Assembly: GCF_000161795.2 (NCBI RefSeq)
Contig: NZ_CP006882.1
Span: 1,364,001 to 1,428,000 of the forward strand
Length of the DNA stretch: 64,000 nucleotides
From: Synechococcus sp. WH 8109
Lineage (GTDB): Bacteria; Cyanobacteriota; Cyanobacteriia; PCC-6307; Cyanobiaceae
Reading direction: 5' to 3'
This document shows, in pieces, positions 47,543 through 54,545 of the stretch. Each line of letters starts with the position of its first letter. Within the stretch, counting starts at the first letter, position 1. The translations under genes were made by a program, and so were the position numbers. The notes under the pieces were generated by a model. That model saw nothing but the letters and a program-made list of their open reading frames with translations, was not told the DNA's origin and did no database searches.

Positions 47543-47683
47543 ATGTTCGAAAAGCTTGTTGTTATTCAGCTTGGCGCTCTTCTCTTCGCCAACACTCATG
47601 ATCACGGCACGGAATGGGTGAAGTGGGGAGGGATCGTTGTTTCAATTGCGACGGTTGTTGTGGGTGTAGCCACTGGAGGCTGA
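47543..47683 (+). CDS. Small membrane protein (46 aa)
   Basis: 46 residues beginning MFEKLVVIQLGALLFANTHD, with a C-terminal hydrophobic helix IVVSIATVVVGVAT. ATG 47543 is preferred over a longer frame from 47474. An upstream GATAACGCC element at about 47430 is shared with the next small gene cluster. Unknown function. Confidence 0.5.
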   Translation: MFEKLVVIQLGALLFANTHDHGTEWVKWGGIVVSIATVVVGVATGG

Positions 47684-48049
47684 TCACCCATTGATCGACC
47701 AACCCTGAACCAGCTAGCTAGGCCGTCTCTTCCAACTGGGAGGGGCGGACCTCGTCTATGACCCTGGTGCAACACGCAGCGGGCACCGCAATCGAAGCTA
47801 GGTTGACTTGGAGGAATACTCGTACAGCGGACTGAGCCACTGCCCAGTCCGGCGGAATTAAAAAAAGGAGGGGCATGGGGGCTTCAAGGTCCATACCAAT
47901 ACGTAGACGGGCCTCAGAAAATTTCGCTGGAGTTTGGAAGGGGTGGCGAGACGATTGAGACATCGTCAACTAGGTAAACGCTGATCTCGTGACTCACAGC
48001 TGCCCGAGGATCTAAACCGCTGGCATCATTGCCACAACGGTTTAGACAC
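47684..48049. other. Intergenic stretch, no convincing gene
   Basis: An 83-codon minus-strand frame (47718-47969) exists but has poor protein character. The 3' part (48010-48049) contains the motif ACCGCTGGCATC directly before the following gene. Confidence 0.4.
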
Positions 48050-48319
48050 ATGTCACTCCGGAAGAACTTTGACTCGTTCACACCCCAGGACAAGCTACGA
48101 GATGCAGAGGAGGCGTACGTGCACGCCGTCTACAGGCTGAGGTCAGCAGAAGAGGCATATGAGCAGAACATGAGTGACCTGAAGCGGGAGATGGATTTCC
48201 TATTCCGGAAGGTTGGGCATTACCGGCGCTGCCTCTATGCAGGTAAAACGTTGGAAGAATATCTGGAATATTCCGCAGCTTCTGCTGATAGGCGTTGCCC
48301 TAAGCCTGCTTGGGTCTGA
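48050..48319 (+). CDS. Hypothetical coiled-coil protein (89 aa)
   Basis: 89 residues, ATG 48050 (MSLRKNFDSFTPQDKL). A long amphipathic helix from about 15 to 60 (RDAEEAYVHAVYRLRSAEEA) predicts a coiled coil. No family recognised. The start is chosen because the upstream motif ACCGCTGGCATC-ATTGCC, shared with another gene here, ends about 28 bases before it. Confidence 0.55.
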   Translation: MSLRKNFDSFTPQDKLRDAEEAYVHAVYRLRSAEEAYEQNMSDLKREMDFLFRKVGHYRRCLYAGKTLEEYLEYSAASADRRCPKPAWV

Positions 48320-48384
48320 TTTAAACGTAGGCCACTTATCAAATGACGTAACCCGGGCCTGATAACGCCGTTAACTTCAACTGC

Positions 48385-48525
48385 ATGAAACCTTCTATCT
48401 CCTACATCTTTGGCAGCGTGATCGTCGCGATCATGTTCTTAGCTGTTTTCGTTGGAGGCTCCAACGCTGTTGACTGCACTCACGGCCAGTCAGCTAAAGC
48501 ATTCGCTGCAAAGGGCCACCACTGA
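48385..48525 (+). CDS. Small secreted or membrane protein (46 aa)
   Basis: 46 residues starting MKPSISYIFGSVIVAIMFLA, a clear hydrophobic helix or signal peptide, followed by a short polar tail with one Cys and two terminal His. It is shorter than usual annotation cut-offs. The upstream GATAACGCC element at 48361 resembles one upstream of the 47543 gene. Confidence 0.5.
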   Translation: MKPSISYIFGSVIVAIMFLAVFVGGSNAVDCTHGQSAKAFAAKGHH

Positions 48526-48590
48526 GCCTGATCCTGCCGAGGGTCTGAATTGCTACCGCTGACATCCTTGGCTCCGGCCTTAATAGGCCA

Positions 48591-49100
48591 ATGAGAAGGC
48601 GACAATGGATTCCCTCGGCTGTGCTTGTGACTGTGAGTGGCCTAGGAGCTCGGGCTTACTACACCCATGCAGACGCGTTCCTCTCAACAAAGTTGGCTAG
48701 ATACGATGCTGCTTCTTCTGCTCTAACCGACAAGCAGGGCAAAGCCCACTTTGATTTCAAGAGTGCAGGGATCATCTCTGACTACAAGAGGTGCGACTGG
48801 ACTCGTGTCCAACTCAACAAGGCTGAACCGGGAACAGGAGACAAACATTTCAAATGCGAAGAGCTCAAGGCTTATGTGGAGCCTGCCGAAAGGTTGAAGG
48901 CCGCTTCGCGTCAGGACTTGGCTCAAAACTGTGAGCAGGCAATCAAAGCTGCTCTCTGGGATCCAGGGAGCTATGTCTTCGTAGCTCATCTCTATCTCGC
49001 CAACGAAAGCAACGGTGTCGATGTTCGTTTGACCTACTTGGAAAACGACGGTTATGGCGGTCGTGATCAGTGGCAAACAACCTGCAGCTACCACTTGTGA
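48591..49100 (+). CDS. Hypothetical exported protein (169 aa)
   Basis: 169 residues with a basic N-terminus and hydrophobic segment (WIPSAVLVTVSGLGARAYY), then a soluble domain with four cysteines, including CDWTRVQL, FKCEEL, NCEQAI and TTCSYHL, which may form disulphides in the periplasm. The C-terminal half (LAKCEQ-like helix, then LYLANESNGVDVRLTYLEND) is reminiscent of small periplasmic domains. No family recognised. An upstream ACCGCTGACATC motif lies at 48556. Confidence 0.55.
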   Translation: MRRRQWIPSAVLVTVSGLGARAYYTHADAFLSTKLARYDAASSALTDKQGKAHFDFKSAGIISDYKRCDWTRVQLNKAEPGTGDKHFKCEELKAYVEPAERLKAASRQDLAQNCEQAIKAALWDPGSYVFVAHLYLANESNGVDVRLTYLENDGYGGRDQWQTTCSYHL

Positions 49101-49226
49101 TCAAACGTCGATCACGTTGGGCCTTACACACTCCAACTAATCCGGCGACCCACTTCTTTCCCCGCTGCCTAGAACAGAAGCAAATGGGCTGGGCTCCAGG
49201 AGCGAGATGAAGGCACAATCAGAGGT

Positions 49227-49757
49227 ATGAAAAGACTTCTGCTGCTTCTGCCGCTGCTATTGCTGACTGCTTGTGAACCCTCGGAGCCGACAGCCTCTCA
49301 GGTTGCAGAGAAGCTTCGAGTACAAATCAACGAGCTTCTCGAAGAGGTAGACATGAGCCTCGAGAAAGTCGCAGACGTTGACCTCGATGGGCTGTGCGCC
49401 AACAGCGGAAGGATCACTGCAGGGATGGACTTACTTGTTCCTCGATACCGAGCATTTGCAGTACTGATGGAGGAACTAGGTGATATGCAGCAAGCATTAC
49501 TGGCAGGGGGAGCAGCCAATCAGTTTGCAGTGGATGTCCAAAAAATCAGACACGACTGCGCCACTAGGGACGCAGCCCCTCCATCTCAACCTGATTCCTC
49601 AGTAAATCAATCGACTGATAAACCGGTTTCAGACGTCGAGGATATGGCCTCGGTGACAAGTACTGAGGAGAACCCTTCAGGACAGTCTCCAGCTTCTGAA
49701 ACAACCTCGCCCCGTACATCACCTCAATCTCAAGAAGCAATGGCGGTACCGGAATAA
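49227..49757 (+). CDS. Putative lipoprotein (176 aa)
   Basis: 176 residues. The signal peptide MKRLLLLLPLLLLTACEPSE ends in a lipobox (LTAC), so lipid attachment at Cys16 is likely. A helical region (about 25-105) contains VAEKLRVQINELLEEVDMSL and two cysteines; the C-terminal third is low-complexity Ser/Thr/Pro/Glu. Function unknown. Confidence 0.65.
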   Translation: MKRLLLLLPLLLLTACEPSEPTASQVAEKLRVQINELLEEVDMSLEKVADVDLDGLCANSGRITAGMDLLVPRYRAFAVLMEELGDMQQALLAGGAANQFAVDVQKIRHDCATRDAAPPSQPDSSVNQSTDKPVSDVEDMASVTSTEENPSGQSPASETTSPRTSPQSQEAMAVPE

Positions 49758-49761
49758 GGGC

Positions 49762-49784
49762 AAGACATTCGACTGCAATGTCTT
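49762..49784 (+). terminator. Hairpin after the lipoprotein gene
   Basis: AAGACATT (49762-49769) and AATGTCTT (49777-49784) are perfect 8-bp complements, 5 bases after the stop; the T run that follows is weak. Confidence 0.45.
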
Positions 49785-50291
49785 CTCACTTCACCTTTTG
49801 CAGGTAGTCAGTTCAAGGTCAGGTGACGTTCGTGAACAGCTGCCGTTATCGCCACCACCTGGTTGGTTCTCGGAGCAGTCCTGGGAGAAGGAGCGGAGGC
49901 TGCAGAAGTATCCAAGACCGGTTGGTTGGACTGCGAGGGCTGGGGATATTGGCCGCAGGAATTGCAGTCAAGGCTGGACTGGCAGCGAAGAAAGCGCGTA
50001 AGAACCAAGTCAGCCGCCTGCTCAGCAAGCCATCAGGCAATGCGTGCATAGGAGGCGAAAGCGTCCTCACTCCTATGCAAAAGACCCTCAGAAATTTCAG
50101 CTGGTGGCGGAGCTGCTTACGTCTATGACTAAGAGAAATTAGCCAACTTTGCCAGAAGGGAATCCAGCAGGTGTAGGACCAGCGTGATTGTCGCGTTGGT
50201 GTGATTTACCACCCATGGCGCTTAGCTAGCAGTAAATAGGGGGCAATACAAGGACTTTCTGCAGCCATCGCGACCTGCTTGTCGGACCTTC
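49785..50291. other. Possible degenerate coding stretch
   Basis: Three overlapping frames between 49798 and 50128 each contain short protein-like parts, for example VLGAVLGEGAEAAEVSKTGW in one and RGLGILAAGIAVKAGLAAKK in another. They could be pieces of one small Ala/Gly-rich membrane protein broken by frameshifts, or chance. No single frame is convincing. Confidence 0.3.
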
Positions 50292-50396
50292 ATGGAAGAA
50301 ATCCTTGATCCCAAAGCTCTTCGAAAAATGGTGTGCAGCACCACTGGAGCGTCCCTATCAATAGTTCCTGCGATATCTCCTCTTACGGCTGAGTGA
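50292..50396 (+). CDS. Possible small protein (34 aa)
   Basis: A 34-codon frame starting MEEILDPKALRKMVCSTTGA, with a helical start and hydrophobic C-terminal half (SLSIVPAISPLTAE). Very short; only the reading frame supports it. Confidence 0.25.
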   Translation: MEEILDPKALRKMVCSTTGASLSIVPAISPLTAE

Positions 50397-50966
50397 GCCA
50401 TCGCGGCAGCACGGGAGAGCGACCTGTTAGCTGGCAGACAATCCAGTCCCAGCACACGACAAGCGTGATGGGGCTGGCTTTCTGCGCTTAAACCCATCTT
50501 CAGATAAAGGGAAAGATTCAGTGCATTGCACTTGATTGCACTTCTCCTCGTCAGCGTTAAGGAAGGGACCGCATCGCTCGGGGAGAACTAGTTCTCCTCG
50601 CGGTTCCGTTGTCCCGCATCAATGATTCGGTCACGTCTGTTGGAAGTCAGCAGTGCCGATAGAGGGGGCTGACGCGATGGTGCGATGTCTCCGCCCGCAT
50701 CTCTTCATTTTTCAGCGCGTATGCAAAAAGAACCATCCACCAAAGGCAGTGGTTCCAAAACACCTCTCGGGAGTGTGGCCTTGTTTCCACCTCGCGAGGA
50801 GTTTTTTCCTCGCCAACTACCCCTCTCTACTCATCGAGAACTGCGACAGTAGGGAGTAGACGACTCATAGCTTGTCCTCATCCAGCTTCAGGGACCCGAC
50901 TCAGCTCCTTGCAGCACGTCGGATTACATGACGAATGCCGAGACAACTGCCAGCAAGCGTCTTTCA
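50397..50966. other. Non-coding stretch with inverted repeats
   Basis: No credible gene. It contains a perfect palindrome (50582-50597), a tandem-like GTGCATTGCAC/GATTGCAC element near 50520, and a GCGAGGA/TCCTCGC hairpin with a T-rich loop near 50795. Confidence 0.4.
50582..50597. promoter_or_regulatory. Perfect 16-bp palindrome
   Basis: GGAGAACTAGTTCTCC is a perfect palindrome in an otherwise empty region. It could be a dimeric regulator's operator or a restriction/recombination site; no adjacent gene start explains it. Confidence 0.3.
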
Positions 50967-51185
50967 TCACTTGACTCTTCCTAAGCCCTGATTAGACCGA
51001 GAATATTGATGCGAGATCCGATGAAGATTCACTTCACTTTCAGCACGCTCAATCACTTGGCGAACTCGTCCTTGATGAATCACACAAGCCATTTCGTGCG
51101 CTGGCTTGTCCGTTGAATCGAGAAGGACTTGGAGCAGGGAGAGAGGCAAAGCATCCCAAGTAAGCAAGGCAGGCAGCAGAGACAA
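50967..51185 (-). CDS. Hypothetical protein (72 aa)
   Basis: 72 residues beginning MSLLPALLTWDALPLSLLQV, then an amphipathic helix with CVIHQGRVRQVIERAESEV and a basic C-terminus (RSNQGLGRVK). Composition is protein-like and the frame is better than those on the other strand. No family recognised. Confidence 0.4.
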   Translation of the reverse strand: MSLLPALLTWDALPLSLLQVLLDSTDKPAHEMACVIHQGRVRQVIERAESEVNLHRISHQYSRSNQGLGRVK

Positions 51186-51383
51186 CCCGCGCGGGACTAG
51201 CCAATCTTTCTATATGAGCTCTCGCCTCTTGCGCAGGGTCAAGCCTCAGCGGGCGGTAAACGCATCAAGTGAAAATACGTTGCGCAGGAGGCCTCTGATA
51301 AGTGAACATTCAAAAAGTGGCATGTGACACTACGACCCACTCACGCCACTTCGCCCTAAAAAGCGACTAGTGATGTCCTTGAC
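51186..51383. other. Intergenic, nothing recognised
   Basis: An 73-codon plus-strand frame overlaps the previous gene but has poor composition. No RNA or repeat was recognised. Confidence 0.3.
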
Positions 51384-51473
51384 ATGATTCCGGTCCCGAT
51401 CGTTCTACCTATCGCCGGCATAGTGATGATACTTGCCCACATCATCTACGGGAATACGCCACAAAATCTCTAA
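51384..51473 (+). CDS. Possible mini membrane protein (29 aa)
   Basis: A 29-codon frame encoding MIPVPIVLPIAGIVMILAHI, a single predicted transmembrane helix, and a short polar end. Resembles cyanobacterial one-helix mini-proteins in size only. No homologue claimed. Confidence 0.3.
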   Translation: MIPVPIVLPIAGIVMILAHIIYGNTPQNL

Positions 51474-51713
51474 TTAACAATTAGAGACATGAACATTGAA
51501 TCCATTCGACTTTTAGCAATGAAGAAACTTCGCCAAGACTAAAACGAGCACCAATCCCTTCCAAAGATCAATCTCACACCTTGACATTTGTCTATGCAGG
51601 GCAACCTCCATGGTTTCTTAGTGACTTTCTTGTGCCACTCGATCCTTAGCTAAGTGAATTGAGAGCCATATCAAGCATCACACAATTGAGCATCAGGTGA
51701 AAAGCCAACTCAA
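51474..51713. other. AT-rich intergenic stretch
   Basis: AT-rich sequence (for example TCTCTAATTAACAATTAGAG near 51468, an inverted repeat) without a convincing gene. The repeat TCTCTAATT/AATTAGAGA could terminate the mini-protein transcript. Confidence 0.3.
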
Positions 51714-52136
51714 TTAGCCACCATCGACTTGGCACCCGACCATTGCTCCTGCTGCAGCCCCAACAGGTACTCCCACCCATCGGCCTTTGTCCCTAGACAA
51801 AGCCGCACCTAGCCCAGCTCCAAGCAGTCCACCAATCACGCTCCCCTGGCTGCAGTCGTTGTTGTCGATATCGGCTTCTTGGGATTTTTGCGTAAATGCC
51901 TGAGTCGGACTGTCAGAACAGGCAATCTCAACCTTTTCGGTCCAATTCCGTACGTATCCAGGCCTATTTTTTGTGCCAGGAACGTATTCCTCCCTATATT
52001 CATCCCGAAAGCACTTCGTCGTACGTGAATAACCTGGCTGGGAAACGGTTTGGGCTTCTACACCTAGAAGGCCAACAAGCGGGGTAGCCGCTGTACCAAG
52101 GAGCAGGGACACGAGAATTGGTTGAAGTGAGGGCAT
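51714..52136 (-). CDS. Exported glycine-zipper protein (140 aa)
   Basis: 140 residues with a signal peptide (LVSLLLGTAATPLVGLLGVE, cleavage probably near AQT) and a C-terminal glycine-zipper region (VIGGLLGAGLGAAL and VGVPVGAAAGAMVGC) typical of outer-membrane-associated small proteins such as the 17-kDa surface antigen type. Cysteines occur at CFRDEY, ACSDSP, DCSQGS and the penultimate segment. Likely periplasmic or outer-membrane; no specific role. Confidence 0.65.
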   Translation of the reverse strand: MPSLQPILVSLLLGTAATPLVGLLGVEAQTVSQPGYSRTTKCFRDEYREEYVPGTKNRPGYVRNWTEKVEIACSDSPTQAFTQKSQEADIDNNDCSQGSVIGGLLGAGLGAALSRDKGRWVGVPVGAAAGAMVGCQVDGG

Positions 52137-52310
52137 CCGGATTGTTCCTCTATTTAAAATCTACTCCGCTTCAGCAGCCAAGCACAGCTGATTTGAAGGC
52201 ACCGCAATAAGAAGTAGTGGAAAGACGATGTGTTGACGCAAAAAGATATTAAGCGACTCTCTCCACAGCCTTCATTCCTCGACTGTTACACCCAAAAGAG
52301 GGATTGAACT

Positions 52311-52571
52311 TTATTTCGCCGCCCCAGTCAGGTGGTGTTGCGGAATTGGCGAACTGCAGCGCTGGTGTGCCAAAGACTTATAGGTGCTCTTCTCCACCCT
52401 GCTCAAAGACCTCCATTTTCGCTGATCTAACCATTCTCTTAGAGCCATATCGACGCAGTTTTTGTATCCCTCGTCTCGGTCAAACCTCTCCCAAGCAATA
52501 GCGGGGGTAGCCGAAACAAGCAGAACAGAAAGGAGTACCGGCAGTCGTTTCACGTAAAAACCTCTGTTCAC
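52311..52571 (-). CDS. Small exported hypothetical protein (86 aa)
   Basis: 86 residues with a clear signal peptide (VKRLPVLLSVLLVSATPAIA, cleavage after AIA), then WERFDRDEGYKNCVDMALRE and RSLSRVEKSTYKSLAHQRCS, with two cysteines that may pair. Periplasmic location is predicted; family not recognised. An ATG at 52550 is an alternative start. Confidence 0.5.
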   Translation of the reverse strand: MNRGFYVKRLPVLLSVLLVSATPAIAWERFDRDEGYKNCVDMALREWLDQRKWRSLSRVEKSTYKSLAHQRCSSPIPQHHLTGAAK

Positions 52572-52593
52572 AGCTCAATGTGGCTACTAATAG

Positions 52594-52776
52594 CCTAGGC
52601 CGAAAAAGGGCCGCAACTTTCACGAAGCGCCAGAAAAGCAGAGGGGAGAGGAGTGGCTGAAGTTCGAGTTGCGGAAGAAACTACGTCTCTTCAAGCCGGA
52701 CGCGGCAACGATGCACGTACAATGGATTAACAGCAGGGACTACAGCTACGTTCCGCCCCGCCAAATTCACGCCTAG
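52594..52776 (+). pseudogene. Open coding-like stretch lacking a good start
   Basis: From 52594 to a TAG at 52774-52776 one frame reads as a plausible basic protein (EEWLKFELRKKLRLFKPDAA, then QWINSRDYSYVPPRQIHA). No ATG or GTG precedes the conserved-looking part; TTG 52669 is the only upstream start candidate. It may be a 5'-truncated gene or a short gene with a non-standard start. Confidence 0.3.
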
Positions 52777-53138
52777 GTGATCCGCTGCAGCTCATAGAGC
52801 AGATCACCTGAGCCAAGACCGCCATTTTCCTGGCCATCTTGTCTTACTTGCATTACTAGCAACGGATCGTGAATCGCGTCTACATCAACTGGCCGAAGAC
52901 GTAGCCCTGAAACCGCAAGACAGAGAAGATCAATCACTGAATGGGGCAATGGGCGCTACTGCTCAAACACATTTATCCTGCTCACCAAGAGGAGGTCCAT
53001 CAGGAGTGAAAACAAAGTGTTTGCGTTGTAGTAAGAAAAATCCAACACTGTTTCATTAGCCAACAGAAGCGGCAGACTACGCTTATCAATTGATGTACAT
53101 AGAAAGCTCCAGGGGAACGAAGTGATCCGAAAACGCCG
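52777..53138. other. Intergenic, nothing recognised
   Basis: No credible gene. A hairpin GTGATCCGCTGC..GCAGATCAC (about 52778-52808) can form just after the preceding open stretch. The long minus-strand frame here is the antisense of the following gene. Confidence 0.35.
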
Positions 53139-53849
53139 ATGACGAGCAAGAGGGCCAAAAAATGGGACTGGCGAACGAACAGCAAAGAAATGCTGTCCTG
53201 GATTGCCGAGGCTGTCGTTGGCAGCCCATCCGCTTGGGATGAAACTGATGACGATGAGATCGATCCGATCGCAGTTATGGGGAGAACGGATACTCGCTCT
53301 GACTGGGTTGGTGCAACTACACAAAAAGGAAACCGTGGGACGAGATCGCCCCAGCGTCCCGATCTGGCACGGCGCTACTTCATCAGCCGTGAACAATCAC
53401 CAGTAGGCAACTTCTTCGAGAAAAAGAAACCAGAGTGGACGCGCGAACAGCAGATTGATGCATACCGCGACTACGTCTGGGATGAGTGGCTCCAGAAGGA
53501 GAACATGCCCGACGGTGCTGACCGTTGGTTGCGCGCGCGTGCTGCAGAGGTGATTGCAGGCAAAACCATCGACTTGGTTTCCGACTCCCGCGAGTTCAGC
53601 CGAAAAAATGGTGGGGGCTTCATCGGAGAAGGTGCTCCGTATGACTGCCACGGCCATGTCGTCCGAGCCTTAATCCTCATCAAGGCTGGGCGGATCATGA
53701 GAGAGGATTACTTCGCTATCCAGGCTGAATACCTCCTGAAGATGGAAGGCGATCCGATTGGATTAGCCTGGAAGCAAGAGGCCAAGGAGATCATCGCGGC
53801 ACGTGAAGCGGCCCAAGATGAATCCAAATCAGACCCATGGTCTGAGTAA
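53139..53849 (+). CDS. Hypothetical protein (236 aa)
   Basis: 236 soluble, charged residues starting MTSKRAKKWDWRTNSKEMLS. The middle holds ISREQSPVGNFFEKKKPEW and the C-terminal third has APYDCHGHVVRALILIKAGR; a C-H-G-(H/D)-V motif after a region about DLVSDSREFSRKNGG recalls DUF4326-like domains, seen in phage and plasmid proteins, though the match is weak. No membrane segment. It is the largest protein unique to this accessory region. Confidence 0.6.
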   Translation: MTSKRAKKWDWRTNSKEMLSWIAEAVVGSPSAWDETDDDEIDPIAVMGRTDTRSDWVGATTQKGNRGTRSPQRPDLARRYFISREQSPVGNFFEKKKPEWTREQQIDAYRDYVWDEWLQKENMPDGADRWLRARAAEVIAGKTIDLVSDSREFSRKNGGGFIGEGAPYDCHGHVVRALILIKAGRIMREDYFAIQAEYLLKMEGDPIGLAWKQEAKEIIAAREAAQDESKSDPWSE

Positions 53850-54000
53850 AGCTGCTATCCAATGATCCATGTCGGGGCATGTTCGATACGGTTAACCGGC
53901 TGGCATCCATATCTTTGTAACGCACCGAACGTTCTGCCTCGGTTTACTCAGTCAGGACTAATCCTGCCACCAAGTTGTTGGATCAGCTGGAACCCATGAA

Positions 54001-54174
54001 GTGAGAGCAACCAAACTCACCACCGCTCCACAAGGATTGGAGTACTACTGGGTCAGCGACCAGGAAGGTGCATGCCGCGTAGTCCGAGGGGTGTGGGCAG
54101 CCCAGCACCTCATAGAAGACATGCCTCACCTAACCGCCACCAAGACAAAACTCTTCCCAGCGGACTGGAGTTAG
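54001..54174 (+). CDS. Small hypothetical protein (57 aa)
   Basis: 57 residues from GTG 54001: VRATKLTTAPQGLEYYWVSD, then EGACRVVRGVWAAQHLIEDM and ending FPADWS. Strongly protein-like codon pattern, just below common size limits. No family recognised. The related motif ACCGGCTGGCATC lies at 53896. Confidence 0.5.
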   Translation: MRATKLTTAPQGLEYYWVSDQEGACRVVRGVWAAQHLIEDMPHLTATKTKLFPADWS

Positions 54175-54270
54175 CGCTCAAACAAAGCAACGTGGCATGA
54201 GCTGGTGGGTAAAGGCCGTGGCACCCAAAGCAGATGACCCCTAAAAGAGACTTAAAGCCTCAATGTCTTT

Positions 54271-54444
54271 ATGGCCAGGGTCAGGTGGGAAACAACTACT
54301 GACGAAGGTCAGGCCATGGTCAAGAAGGTCGGACTGATCGGCCTTGGTGGAGTCATCCTGCTGGCCTTCAGCAAGATGATTTTTCCCTTAGTCCTGCTTG
54401 GTGGCGGCAGCTATGTCGCATGGCGTTCACTGTTCAAGAAGTAG
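54271..54444 (+). CDS. Small membrane protein (57 aa)
   Basis: 57 residues from ATG 54271, or 42 from ATG 54316 (MVKKVGLIGLGGVILLAFSK). One or two hydrophobic segments (GLIGLGGVILLAFSKMIFPL, VLLGGGSYVAW) and a basic end (RSLFKK). Resembles short membrane proteins common in marine picocyanobacteria (memory only). Confidence 0.5.
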   Translation: MARVRWETTTDEGQAMVKKVGLIGLGGVILLAFSKMIFPLVLLGGGSYVAWRSLFKK

Positions 54445-54460
54445 GACACACTTCTATTTA

Positions 54461-54523
54461 GACAAGCTCAGATCGCTCGCAGGGCAATGACTTTCAGAGA
54501 AGAGCGCTAAGAGCTTTAGTCAC
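54461..54523 (+). repeat. Border repeat, right copy (63 bp)
   Basis: Gap-free match to 47328-47390 (49 of 63 bases). It lies 22 bases upstream of the intact class V aminotransferase ATG, so it may also contain that gene's promoter. Confidence 0.7.
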
Positions 54524-54545
54524 TCCCTATTCAGCCAAAAGCCAG

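Noticed and set aside
47718-47969. 83-codon minus-strand frame
   Set aside because: Poor composition, no family features, no plausible upstream signal.
49823-50128. 101-codon frame as an intact gene
   Set aside because: Protein-like parts are split over three frames and no single frame has a consistent start and composition; left as possible degenerate DNA.
52956-53396. 146-codon minus-strand frame
   Set aside because: Antisense to the 5' part of the 53139 gene and rich in Ser/Phe/Arg typical of shadow frames.
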